Positions 1 to 6,520 are shown, counted from the stretch's first letter. The stretch is 6,520 nucleotides of DNA from Elusimicrobiales bacterium (GCA_026419335.1 JANZZP010000052.1:1-6520), one strand, 5' to 3'. A program made the numbers and translations. Notes: generated by a model from the letters alone, not told the origin.

Positions 1-188
1 AAGGAAAAACTGTAAAATACAAAAAACTATTTGAAGTAATTCTTAATTCAATGAAAATAAAAAGATTGATAATAGAATTACCAGTTTATTTATTTCTACC
101 AATTGTAATTTTATCATTTATACTTAAAAAATCCATACTTATATATGATACATACTTAATGCTTTTATGCAGTGAAAAAATTTATTAG
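1..188 (+). CDS. 3' end of an unidentified membrane-associated protein (partial)
   Basis: A reading frame is open from the left edge (first full codon at base 3) to a TAG at 186-188, giving 61 visible residues. The segment starts with a basic stretch (KTVKYKKLFEVIL), followed by a hydrophobic stretch of about 20 residues (around residues 26-44, containing LPVYLFLPIVILSFIL), and ends in SEKIY. It reads like the C-terminus of an integral membrane protein; a membrane glycosyltransferase is one possibility, but I cannot identify a family. It does not look like the C-terminus of PelB, which should be a beta-barrel strand usually ending in an aromatic residue. The gene has the same strand as the pel genes and ends 66 bases before pelC, so it may belong to the same operon. 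An internal ATG at 51 could start a very short peptide, but the frame continues upstream to the edge, which favours a truncated longer gene. Confidence 0.6.
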   Translation, partial: GKTVKYKKLFEVILNSMKIKRLIIELPVYLFLPIVILSFILKKSILIYDTYLMLLCSEKIY

Positions 189-254
189 TTAAAAGGTAAA
201 ATCATATCTTAAATCTTAAATAAAAATATAAAATATAAGTATAAAGGAGATTAT
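189..254 (+). other. AT-rich leader between the upstream gene and pelC
   Basis: This is the only real intergenic gap in the window. It is almost pure A/T and carries a perfect tandem 7-base repeat (TCTTAAA twice, 207-220) and several -10-like strings such as TATAAAAT at 227-234 and TAAAAT at 197-202. None is paired with a convincing -35 element at normal spacing, and the 227 hexamer would leave almost no leader before the ribosome site. No terminator hairpin is seen. An operon promoter here is possible but not shown. Confidence 0.35.
244..249 (+). promoter_or_regulatory. Strong Shine-Dalgarno for pelC
   Basis: AAGGAG lies five bases before the ATG at 255, which is ideal spacing and fixes the pelC start. 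It is one of only two convincing ribosome binding sites seen at gene starts in the window; the other is before pelA. Confidence 0.85.
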
Positions 255-746
255 ATGAAAAAAATTATTTTTATAACAATAATAATATCAATCACATCTT
301 GCACATCTTTTAAAAATTTATCAAAAATACCAAAAATAGATAAAGCTTCAAACTTTGCAGTGTTAACTTTTATAAACAACTCAGAAACTCCTTCTTCTGG
401 ACTTAAAATAAAGAATATAATTGAAAATGAATTATTTACAAAAGGATATAATATAGTTTTCCTCAATTCAGATTCTGAAACAGACAATATAACAGAACAA
501 GAAATTTACAACAAGATAGAAGAGATGAAGTCAAAAGCGAGATATTTTGTTTTTGGATATGTAAATGAATGGAGATATAAATCAGGTATAGATTTTGAAC
601 CTGCTGTAAGTATAACTCTAAACATATACGATTCAAAAGACAATTCAATAATATGGAGCGGCAGAATATCACAAAATGCCTCATCATATAGTTCTACATC
701 TCAAATAGCATCAAAAGCAGTAAAAAAATTATTGAAAAATTTCTAA
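255..746 (+). CDS. pelC: PelC, outer-membrane lipoprotein of Pel polysaccharide export
   Basis: This is a small lipoprotein of 163 residues (P. aeruginosa PelC has about 172). Residues 1-16 are a lipoprotein signal: MKK, a run of Ile/Phe/Thr, then the lipobox ITSC with the lipidated Cys at 16. Residue +2 is Thr, not Asp, which by the enterobacterial rule favours outer-membrane sorting. The most diagnostic stretch is EWRYKSGIDFEPAVSITL (105-122) followed by an IIWSG block (W134), which matches the EWxYKxGxDxEPxVxxTL and W-S-G pattern of PelC. In the characterised system PelC forms a dodecameric ring on the periplasmic face of the outer membrane and guides the cationic polymer to the PelB porin; that role is inferred here from family and context. 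The start is set by AAGGAG at 244-249. The stop codon abuts the pelD ATG with no gap. No PelB gene is visible, although PelC would need one. Confidence 0.88.
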   Translation: MKKIIFITIIISITSCTSFKNLSKIPKIDKASNFAVLTFINNSETPSSGLKIKNIIENELFTKGYNIVFLNSDSETDNITEQEIYNKIEEMKSKARYFVFGYVNEWRYKSGIDFEPAVSITLNIYDSKDNSIIWSGRISQNASSYSSTSQIASKAVKKLLKNF

Positions 747-2036
747 ATGAAAAAAAACTTATCTATATATTCAGATGTATCTATAGTTGCTCTTGTTTTT
801 GAAACTATTTTTTTAACTACAATTTTCTTTATAATAACATATATAACAAACAAAACAGACCCTTTAATGATAAAAGAAGAGATAAATATTCTTTTAATAT
901 TTATAAGTGTTATAACACTCTTTTATGGGCTTATAGCAGGAATAATATTAATATTTATATCTGGAATATTTATACATAGCTTTTATTCTCCTTTCCCTTT
1001 AAATTATTTTGTTAATAATATACTTTTTATGCTTATATTTGCTGAGTTTCATTATTTTTGGCAAAGAAAAATAAAACGATATCAAAAAGAACTAGATTAT
1101 CTAAATTCAAGATTTGTTGAAATTAATACTGCGTTTCAAATGCTTAAATTATCGCATGATCAGATGGAAAAATCATACATCACTAAAGTAAAAAGTATAA
1201 GAAATATAATCGCGGAAATAAAAAAACTTTATTTAATCAAGCCAGAAAATGCCTATGAAGAGCTGTTTAATGTAATAGTTAAAAATTATGGAATTAGGAA
1301 AGGTTTTCTGCTTTTATATGACAAAAATACTTTTAAAAAAATCATATCACTAAACTCACAAACAGAACCAGATTTTTCTAGTTTAGTACTAACCGAAACA
1401 ATAAGTAGAAAAAAACCAACATACTTACCAGAATATAAAGATTTTAGAAAAGATTATTTAGCAGCAATTCCAGGTAATACCTCTTCAGATAACCTCTTAC
1501 TCATATTAGTAATAGAAGATATATCATTTATAAACTACACAAAAGAAACTATTTTTTCAATATGGGTTATCTTAAACTATTTTTCAGATGTGATTAAATC
1601 ATTTGAAGAAAATTCAGAGTTAATAAAAAAATATCCTACCTGCCCTGAGGAATTTATAATTGAAATTAAAAGAATGTCATATATGAAAAAACAAATTGGA
1701 ACAAACAGTACTATATTATTAATAAAAAACCAATCAGAAATTTCCACAACAAATGTCGCTAAATTCATTGAACTAAAAATAAGAAGTTCAGATATTATAT
1801 GTAGTAAAGCTAACTTTATTTTTATTCTTTTCCCATTATCTTCATATGAAAACATTATAAGCGTAATAGAAAAATTAAAAAATGACATAAAAAGTAATTT
1901 TGCATTAAAAGATGAAAGTATAAGTTTTATGGTATTTGATGTCTTAGAAATGGGAGAAAAAACTATAGATTATTTATACAAATTTATATTAGAAAATGAC
2001 ACAAAATCAAATAATATACACTTCAATATTACTTGA
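747..2036 (+). CDS. pelD: PelD, inner-membrane c-di-GMP receptor activating Pel synthesis
   Basis: This 429-residue protein (P. aeruginosa PelD has about 455) has about four membrane segments (roughly 11-33, 46-62, 62-80 and 86-104). A charged, probably coiled-coil helix follows (106-160), then a GAF-like domain (about 165-290) and a degenerate GGDEF-like domain (about 300-425). In the last, the alignment to diguanylate cyclases is clear: IRSSD (345-349), five residues, then ANFIF (355-359) where GGDEF should be, then ILFP. The RxxD inhibitory site is therefore intact (R346, D349) while the catalytic motif is gone, as expected of a c-di-GMP receptor rather than a cyclase. Known PelD binds c-di-GMP through this site and activates polymer synthesis with PelE, PelF and PelG. 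I could not place the GAF-domain arginine that also contacts the ligand in P. aeruginosa. The ATG directly follows the pelC stop (TAAATG) without a clear Shine-Dalgarno, suggesting coupled translation. The 3' end overlaps pelE by 41 bases. Confidence 0.88.
   Translation: MKKNLSIYSDVSIVALVFETIFLTTIFFIITYITNKTDPLMIKEEINILLIFISVITLFYGLIAGIILIFISGIFIHSFYSPFPLNYFVNNILFMLIFAEFHYFWQRKIKRYQKELDYLNSRFVEINTAFQMLKLSHDQMEKSYITKVKSIRNIIAEIKKLYLIKPENAYEELFNVIVKNYGIRKGFLLLYDKNTFKKIISLNSQTEPDFSSLVLTETISRKKPTYLPEYKDFRKDYLAAIPGNTSSDNLLLILVIEDISFINYTKETIFSIWVILNYFSDVIKSFEENSELIKKYPTCPEEFIIEIKRMSYMKKQIGTNSTILLIKNQSEISTTNVAKFIELKIRSSDIICSKANFIFILFPLSSYENIISVIEKLKNDIKSNFALKDESISFMVFDVLEMGEKTIDYLYKFILENDTKSNNIHFNIT
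1782..1823 (+). other. c-di-GMP I-site (RSSD) next to a degenerate GGDEF (ANFIF) in pelD
   Basis: Codons 346-349 of pelD encode RSSD and codons 355-359 encode ANFIF. The spacing of five residues between the RxxD aspartate and the position of GGDEF is that of true diguanylate cyclases. The Gly-Gly-Asp/Glu-Glu residues needed for GTP and metal binding are replaced, so cyclase activity is not expected, while c-di-GMP binding is. Confidence 0.85.
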
Positions 2037-2967
2037 ACTTGCTTCAATAAGTTCTATATTAATTGGTAAAAATTTTATATATGTAATTCTCTTTTTCCTA
2101 TTTCATATAATAGCATCTTTACTAATATCTACCATATTAATACAACTAATACCCAAAAGATATACTTACAGTAAAATATTTACACTAAGTTTCTTTACTC
2201 TCATAAACTCAATTACATTTTTCATTGGATATTTAATCTCTTTTTATTTCGTTTTTGTTATTTTGAGAAAAATCAAAATAAGGCAAAATTATAAACTAAA
2301 CATATTATCATTACCATCAACTCTAGATTATCCAAAGACAAAAAGAAATCTAGGAGAAGGAGCATATTCTGAAATTGATTCATCCAACACATCTATTATA
2401 AAATCAAGGGTAATTGACAAGTTATCAACTGAAAATTCAAAAATGTCAATATCTTTATTAAAAAAATATATAAATGATCCTGATTATGAGATAAGAATGT
2501 TTGCATTTCAAAAAATATCTACAATTAAAAACACAATTATTTCACAAATAAAAGAATTAATAGAATATTTTAAAAAAAATCCAAATGATTTTTATACATT
2601 AAAAAGGATAGCTATATTATATTGGGAAATATATAATCTTGGGATTGGAGATGATGCATTGAAAAATTTTTACATATCACAAATAAATTTTTATATAAGT
2701 AAAGCACAAGCTATTGCAGGTGATGGTGAACTTTTATTCATACAAGCAAATTTAATGAAAGAACTAAAAGACTATGATGAAGCTTTAAAATTATTAGAAA
2801 AATCCCTATTATATGGAGCAAATCCACATGATGTTTTACCTATTATGGCAGAAATATACTACTATAAAAATGACTATGAAAAAGTAAGAGAAATATTGTC
2901 AAAAGAATCATCTTTAAAATATGATATTAATACATCTAATCTTACAGATTTATGGATAAATATATAA
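1996..2967 (+). CDS. pelE: PelE, inner-membrane protein with cytoplasmic TPR-like repeats
   Basis: This 323-residue protein is close to the 329 of P. aeruginosa PelE. The N-terminus is hydrophobic, with membrane segments around 8-51 (one or two passes, broken near GKN at 24-26) and 60-90. A basic linker and a short LGEGAYSEI stretch (119-127) follow. The cytoplasmic part contains a HEAT-like helix pair with SLLKKYINDPDYEIRMFAF (153-171), a type of motif common in PelE. At the C-terminus are TPR-like helices, with GDGELLFIQANLMKELKDYD (242-261), DEALKLLEKSLLYG, and a second repeat with AEIYYYKNDYEKVREIL (285-301). In the characterised system PelE belongs to the inner-membrane PelDEFG complex and helps hold PelF there; I infer that role from family and position. 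The ATG at 1996 is the first in the frame after the pelD-internal region and lies inside pelD (41-base overlap), without a good Shine-Dalgarno. The 3' end overlaps pelF by 16 bases. Family assignment rests on layout, size and neighbours more than on invariant residues. Confidence 0.8.
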   Translation: MTQNQIIYTSILLELASISSILIGKNFIYVILFFLFHIIASLLISTILIQLIPKRYTYSKIFTLSFFTLINSITFFIGYLISFYFVFVILRKIKIRQNYKLNILSLPSTLDYPKTKRNLGEGAYSEIDSSNTSIIKSRVIDKLSTENSKMSISLLKKYINDPDYEIRMFAFQKISTIKNTIISQIKELIEYFKKNPNDFYTLKRIAILYWEIYNLGIGDDALKNFYISQINFYISKAQAIAGDGELLFIQANLMKELKDYDEALKLLEKSLLYGANPHDVLPIMAEIYYYKNDYEKVREILSKESSLKYDINTSNLTDLWINI

Positions 2968-4448
2968 AAAAAAGTAATTATGTTGATATTATGTTAATTT
3001 GTGAAGGAACATTTCCTTATATAAAAGGAGGTGTTTCTTCGTGGATATATCAGATTATAAAAAACTTAAGAAATTTTAGTTTTGGAATTGTATTTTTAGG
3101 AGGAAAGGAAAGAGATTATAAAGAAATACGATATGAACTACCTCAAAATTTATTACATTTAGAAGTTCATTTCCTCTTTGATGAAATACAAAAGAATATA
3201 GATAAAATAAAAATAAAAGAAATACCATATCTAGTCGAAAAAATGAGGAATCTCCATTATTGGTTTAGAAAACATCAAGATAATCTATCTGATGAATTAA
3301 AAAAAATAAGTTTCTATAAAGAAATAGACCATCAGCAATTTTTATTTTCCAAAAACTCTTTCAAGTTTATAGAAGAGGAATATAATAAAAACTGCCCTGA
3401 TGTGCCTTTCATAGATTATTTTTGGACTGTAAGAAATATTCACTATCCAGTATGGAAAATTGTAGAAATAGCAGAAAATCTTCCTGATTTTAAAATAGTT
3501 CACTCACCATCTACAGGTTATGCAGGATTTTTATCATCTTTTATAAAAAATAACTATAACAAAAAATTTATATTAACAGAACATGGTATATATTTACTTG
3601 AAAGAAAAATTGACTTACTCATTGCTAACTGGATTGAAGAATATAAAATAAATTTATTTAAAGATTCCTCAGAAAAAAACTATCTAAGAGAACTTTGGGT
3701 AAGATTTTTTGCAGGAATGAATAAATTTGCATACGAAACCGCTAATCTGATAATATCTCTCTATCCTGGCGCACAAAAAACTCAAATATCATTAGGAGCT
3801 GATCCAAATAAAACTATAATAATACCTAATGGGATAAATATAGAAAAATACATAAATTGCAGAAAAGATTTTGATAAATTAAAACCAATAATTACGTTTA
3901 TTGGAAGAGTCGTTCCAATAAAAGATGTAAAAACATTTATAACTGCTATAAAAATAGCCTCAGAAAAAATAAAAGATATCGAAGGATGGGTTGTTGGCCC
4001 TTACGACGAAGACCCACAATATTTTGAAGAATGTAAAGACTTAGCAAAAATTTTAGAAATAGAGAAAAATATAAAATTTCTAGGATACAAAGATACGGTT
4101 GAAATATTATCACAATCAGCAATTTTATCACTAACATCTATAAGTGAAGGTATGCCAATAGTTGCTCTTGAAGCAATGGCAGCAGGAGTTCCATGTGTTC
4201 TTACAGATGTAGGGTCATGTAAAAACCTAATATATGGGATAGATGAAAACGATATGAAATTAGGGAAAAGTGGAGAAATTGCTCCAGTTGGTAACTCTCA
4301 AATAATTGCAAAAGAGTATGTAGATATACTTTCTGATAAAAATTTATGGAAACAATATTCAGAAAATGCAATTAAGAGAGCTGAATTATTTTATGATGAA
4401 AAAAAGATGCTTTCAAAGTATAATGAAATATATAAAAATTACATTTAG
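2952..4448 (+). CDS. pelF: PelF, GT4-family glycosyltransferase polymerising Pel
   Basis: This is a soluble GT-B glycosyltransferase of 498 residues (P. aeruginosa PelF has about 507), with no membrane segment. The N-terminal donor-independent half opens with the PelF hallmark LICEGTFPYIKGGVSSW (15-31). It also contains VHSPSTGYAGFLSS (183-196) and TEHGIYLLER (209-218). The nucleotide-sugar half begins at IPNGI (291-295) and GRVVPIKDVKTF (318-329). It carries the GT4 EX7E motif in SEGMPIVALEAMAAGVP (398-414), with Glu399 and Glu407. Characterised PelF uses a UDP-sugar and is recruited to the membrane by PelD, PelE and PelG; the natural Pel polymer is rich in GalNAc. ATG 2952 is preferred because it precedes the conserved core by only about 11 residues. 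A second in-frame ATG at 2991 would remove part of the first beta strand. The start overlaps the end of pelE by 16 bases and lacks a Shine-Dalgarno, so reinitiation after pelE is likely. Confidence 0.95.
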   Translation: MDKYIKKSNYVDIMLICEGTFPYIKGGVSSWIYQIIKNLRNFSFGIVFLGGKERDYKEIRYELPQNLLHLEVHFLFDEIQKNIDKIKIKEIPYLVEKMRNLHYWFRKHQDNLSDELKKISFYKEIDHQQFLFSKNSFKFIEEEYNKNCPDVPFIDYFWTVRNIHYPVWKIVEIAENLPDFKIVHSPSTGYAGFLSSFIKNNYNKKFILTEHGIYLLERKIDLLIANWIEEYKINLFKDSSEKNYLRELWVRFFAGMNKFAYETANLIISLYPGAQKTQISLGADPNKTIIIPNGINIEKYINCRKDFDKLKPIITFIGRVVPIKDVKTFITAIKIASEKIKDIEGWVVGPYDEDPQYFEECKDLAKILEIEKNIKFLGYKDTVEILSQSAILSLTSISEGMPIVALEAMAAGVPCVLTDVGSCKNLIYGIDENDMKLGKSGEIAPVGNSQIIAKEYVDILSDKNLWKQYSENAIKRAELFYDEKKMLSKYNEIYKNYI

Positions 4449-4454
4449 ATAACT

Positions 4455-5819
4455 ATGGCTGGAATTGGATTTGAATTGAAAAAAATATTCAATGAAAAAA
4501 GTTTTTTATCGATAATAAAAGTTTATAGTTATTCTGTTATATTAAGCTCTGGACCTTGGATTATATCAATATTAACAATACTTTATATAGGATTATTTAA
4601 AATTTCAATTTATAAAGACTTTACTAATGTAGTACAATTTCAAGTTTCGATTACATATATAATTATGTTAAGTCTAATTTTTTCAAGTCCATTCCAGTTA
4701 GCATTTTCTAGATACACAGCAGACAAAATATTTGAGCGAAAAGAAAACATAATACTTCCATCTTTTATAGGATTAATTACTATAACAATAGCAATCGGAA
4801 TAATATTTGGTATCTTTTTTTCATATTTAATGATAAGGGAATCAACTGTTTTTTACAATATAATTTTTATAAGCAACTTTGTAATAGTTAGTTGTATTTG
4901 GATTTCCAACTCTCTTCTTCTTGGGATAAAAAATTACAAATCTATCTTCTTATCATATCTTTTATCATACCTACTAATAACTATTCTTATTCTATTAACA
5001 AAAAATAGCAAATTAGAATATATGGTTTTATCTTTTTGTTTTGGTAATATAATACTTTTATTTCTATTTATTTATCTTATAGTAAAAAGATATCCTTCAA
5101 ATGAATTAATAAACTTTAAATTTTTATCAAATCTAAACTTAGATCTAATTTTAGCATCTATTTTTTACAATATAGCGATTTGGATTGATAAAATAATATT
5201 CTGGTTTAGTGATTTAACAGGAGTTAAAATTTTAGGTAACTTAAGCATATCACCAGCATATGATTTACCTATATTTCTTGCATACTTATCTATTATACCA
5301 GCAATGGCAATATTTTTTTATAGACTTGAAGCTGATTTCGCTTATAAATATGAAGAACTTTTTAATGCCATACTTGATTATGGTACTTTAAATGAGATAA
5401 AAAAGATAAAAGAAGAAATGATAGATTCGTTGAGATTAATGATAAGAGAAATAGTAATAATTCAAGGTATTTTTAATATTATAATATACTTTTTTGCACC
5501 AAAAATATTTATTTCCCTTAAAATACCTCAATTATATCTTCCACTTTTTTGTATAGATCTAATAGGTGTACAAATGCAGATGGGATTTATGGCTATATTA
5601 AGCGTACTTCACTATATAAATAAAAAAAGACAAGCTATGTATGTTTCTTTACTGTTCTTAATATTAAACATAATTTTAACAATAATAACAATTTACTTAG
5701 GACCATCATATTTTGGATATGGCTTTACAATAGCTTCTTTTTGTTCTTTTATAATATCTTTAATCATCTTAAGGAAATCTATAAAGGAATTCGAATATGA
5801 AACTTTTATGCTTAATTAA
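4455..5819 (+). CDS. pelG: PelG, polytopic Wzx/MATE-like Pel export protein
   Basis: This 454-residue protein (P. aeruginosa PelG has 456) has about 12 hydrophobic segments (roughly 26-47, 61-83, 102-125, 133-157, 162-181, 190-210, 229-250, 269-288, 334-348, 358-384, 394-414 and 418-439). The start MAGIGFELKKIF (1-12) and SSGPW (31-35) are near-invariant in PelG. WIDKIIFW (243-250) and the SPAYDLPIFLAYLSIIPA block (266-283), followed by the RLEADFAYKYEEL loop, are also typical. PelG resembles polysaccharide flippases of the MOP superfamily and is taken to carry the growing polymer across the inner membrane in complex with PelD, PelE and PelF; transport is inferred from the family. The start is certain from the conserved N-terminus, yet only six bases separate it from the pelF stop and no Shine-Dalgarno is present. 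The 3' end overlaps pelA by 23 bases. Confidence 0.95.
   Translation: MAGIGFELKKIFNEKSFLSIIKVYSYSVILSSGPWIISILTILYIGLFKISIYKDFTNVVQFQVSITYIIMLSLIFSSPFQLAFSRYTADKIFERKENIILPSFIGLITITIAIGIIFGIFFSYLMIRESTVFYNIIFISNFVIVSCIWISNSLLLGIKNYKSIFLSYLLSYLLITILILLTKNSKLEYMVLSFCFGNIILLFLFIYLIVKRYPSNELINFKFLSNLNLDLILASIFYNIAIWIDKIIFWFSDLTGVKILGNLSISPAYDLPIFLAYLSIIPAMAIFFYRLEADFAYKYEELFNAILDYGTLNEIKKIKEEMIDSLRLMIREIVIIQGIFNIIIYFFAPKIFISLKIPQLYLPLFCIDLIGVQMQMGFMAILSVLHYINKKRQAMYVSLLFLILNIILTIITIYLGPSYFGYGFTIASFCSFIISLIILRKSIKEFEYETFMLN
5783..5788 (+). promoter_or_regulatory. Shine-Dalgarno for pelA, inside the pelG coding region
   Basis: AAAGGA lies eight bases before the ATG at 5797 and within the last codons of pelG. 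It supports this start for pelA and gives pelA its own ribosome entry, unlike the four genes before it. Confidence 0.7.
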
Positions 5820-6520
5820 TTTTTTTATATTTATACAAACTGTTAACCCTCAGTCAATTGCATTTTATTATGGAAAAGATTTCTCATTACCATATATTCA
5901 AATTTTTGATTTGGTAGTAGTACAACCTCAAAATTTACCTAGGGAAATATTAGTTCAAAATCCTAAAAAATACTATGCCTATATAAGTATATCAGAATTT
6001 GAAGATGAAAAAATAAAAAATTTTGCAGTTTTATACAGAAATGATTGGAATTCATTTATAGCAGATATAAGAAATCCATTATGGCAAGATTATTTATTAC
6101 AAAAAATTAAAAAATTGAAAGAACAAGGATTTATAAATTTCTTTTTTGATAATATTGATTCATATAAATTAATAATGAAAAATCAAAATGAAGAAAAAGA
6201 TTTTATAAATGCCATAATAAAATTTTTGGACAAGTTTAAAACTGAACATCCAGAATCAGATTTAATACTAAACAGACCATTGGATATACTTAATGAAGCA
6301 ATAAAATATTCTTCTAAAATTGTTGTTGAATCTCTTTTTCATGGTATAGATACAAAAAACAAAAAATATATAAAAATTCCAAAAGAAGAAACTGATTACC
6401 TCCTTGAAATATTAAATAAAGCCAAAAAGATAGGATATAAAGTATACGTAGTAGATTATGAAAAAGATAAAAAACAAAGATTAAATATAGCAAGAATTAT
6501 AAAGGAATATGGTTTTGAAC
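5797..6520 (+). CDS. pelA: PelA, N-terminal GH166-type glycoside hydrolase domain (partial, runs off right edge)
   Basis: The frame is open from ATG 5797 to the edge, giving 241 visible residues. Residues 1-19 look like a weak signal peptide (one Lys, hydrophobic 3-14), suiting a periplasmic enzyme. From residue 21 the TM1410/GH166-like TIM-barrel domain of PelA is recognisable. Its landmarks are IAFYYG (21-26), FDLVVVQP (37-44), AYISISEF (61-68), a DWNSFIADIRNPLWQDY stretch (83-99), FFFDNIDSY (115-123), LILNRP (156-161), VVESLFHG (176-183) and VYVVDYEK (216-223). The acidic residues expected around the active site, D118 and D121 in FFFDNIDS and E178 in ESLF, are present. In P. aeruginosa this domain is an endo-acting alpha-1,4-N-acetylgalactosaminidase that cleaves Pel, and the protein (948 residues) continues into a deacetylase domain. 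Whether the deacetylase is present here lies beyond the window, so a hydrolase-only paralogue is an alternative. The gene overlaps pelG by 23 bases and has its own Shine-Dalgarno. Confidence 0.85.
   Translation, partial: MKLLCLINFFIFIQTVNPQSIAFYYGKDFSLPYIQIFDLVVVQPQNLPREILVQNPKKYYAYISISEFEDEKIKNFAVLYRNDWNSFIADIRNPLWQDYLLQKIKKLKEQGFINFFFDNIDSYKLIMKNQNEEKDFINAIIKFLDKFKTEHPESDLILNRPLDILNEAIKYSSKIVVESLFHGIDTKNKKYIKIPKEETDYLLEILNKAKKIGYKVYVVDYEKDKKQRLNIARIIKEYGFE

Noticed and set aside
189..243. A sigma70-type promoter before pelC
   Set aside because: Several -10-like strings exist, but in such AT-rich DNA they are expected by chance. No TTGACA-like element sits at 16-18 bases from any of them.
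251..687. Minus-strand open frames over pelC (251-487 and 463-687)
   Set aside because: They lie opposite a gene with a clear lipoprotein signal and PelC motifs, have no ribosome site, and are hydrophobic, low-complexity translations expected from AT-rich antisense sequence.
1577..1888. Minus-strand open frame of 103 codons over pelD
   Set aside because: It is antisense to the GGDEF-like region of pelD, which carries recognisable conserved motifs. No start signal or family resemblance is seen.
3024..3043. A near-perfect Shine-Dalgarno (AAAGGAGGTG) followed by GTG at 3041 inside pelF
   Set aside because: The bases simply encode the conserved KGGVSSW motif of PelF. The GTG is out of frame with pelF and its frame stops after 12 codons, so no gene starts there.
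3946..4137. Minus-strand open frame of 63 codons over pelF
   Set aside because: It is antisense to the conserved nucleotide-sugar domain of PelF and has no supporting signal.
1..6520. CRISPR arrays, insertion sequences, tRNA or rRNA genes, transcription terminators
   Set aside because: No spaced direct repeats, terminal inverted repeats, transposase motifs, cloverleaf-like sequences or GC-rich hairpins followed by T runs were seen. The window is nearly all coding.

Overview
The window is AT-rich (roughly a quarter G+C, judged by eye). It is coded entirely on the + strand and packed with overlapping genes. Ile is mostly ATA or ATT and Arg is mostly AGA. The genes are recognisable as most of a Pel exopolysaccharide (biofilm matrix) operon, in the order pelC-pelD-pelE-pelF-pelG-pelA, with pelA cut off by the right edge. 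A lipoprotein of the PelC type implies an outer membrane, so the host is probably a low-GC diderm. Thermotogota, Aquificota, Spirochaetota (Brachyspira-like), Campylobacterota or Fusobacteriota are all conceivable, and the sequence alone does not decide between them.

Layout: bases 1-188 hold the 3' end of an unidentified gene with a hydrophobic C-terminus. Bases 189-254 are a short, very AT-rich gap ending in a good Shine-Dalgarno. Then follow pelC (255-746, outer-membrane lipoprotein), pelD (747-2036, membrane c-di-GMP receptor with a degenerate GGDEF domain), pelE (1996-2967, membrane/TPR protein), pelF (2952-4448, cytosolic GT4 glycosyltransferase), pelG (4455-5819, 12-TM flippase-like protein) and pelA (5797 to beyond 6520, periplasmic GH166-type hydrolase domain). 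No stretch over 300 bases lacks a gene.

How the genes work together, from what is known of Pel in Pseudomonas aeruginosa: PelF polymerises sugar from a UDP-sugar in the cytosol. PelD, PelE and PelG form the inner-membrane complex that docks PelF and exports the chain, switched on when PelD binds c-di-GMP. PelA trims and modifies the polymer in the periplasm. PelC forms a ring below the outer-membrane porin PelB, through which the polymer leaves.

The unusual points are the gene order (pelA last, no pelB between pelA and pelC), tight coupling with convincing Shine-Dalgarno sites only before pelC and pelA, and the clean retention of a c-di-GMP I-site (RSSD) beside a destroyed GGDEF motif (ANFIF) in PelD. 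I see a divergent arrangement of a known system, not a wholly new one.
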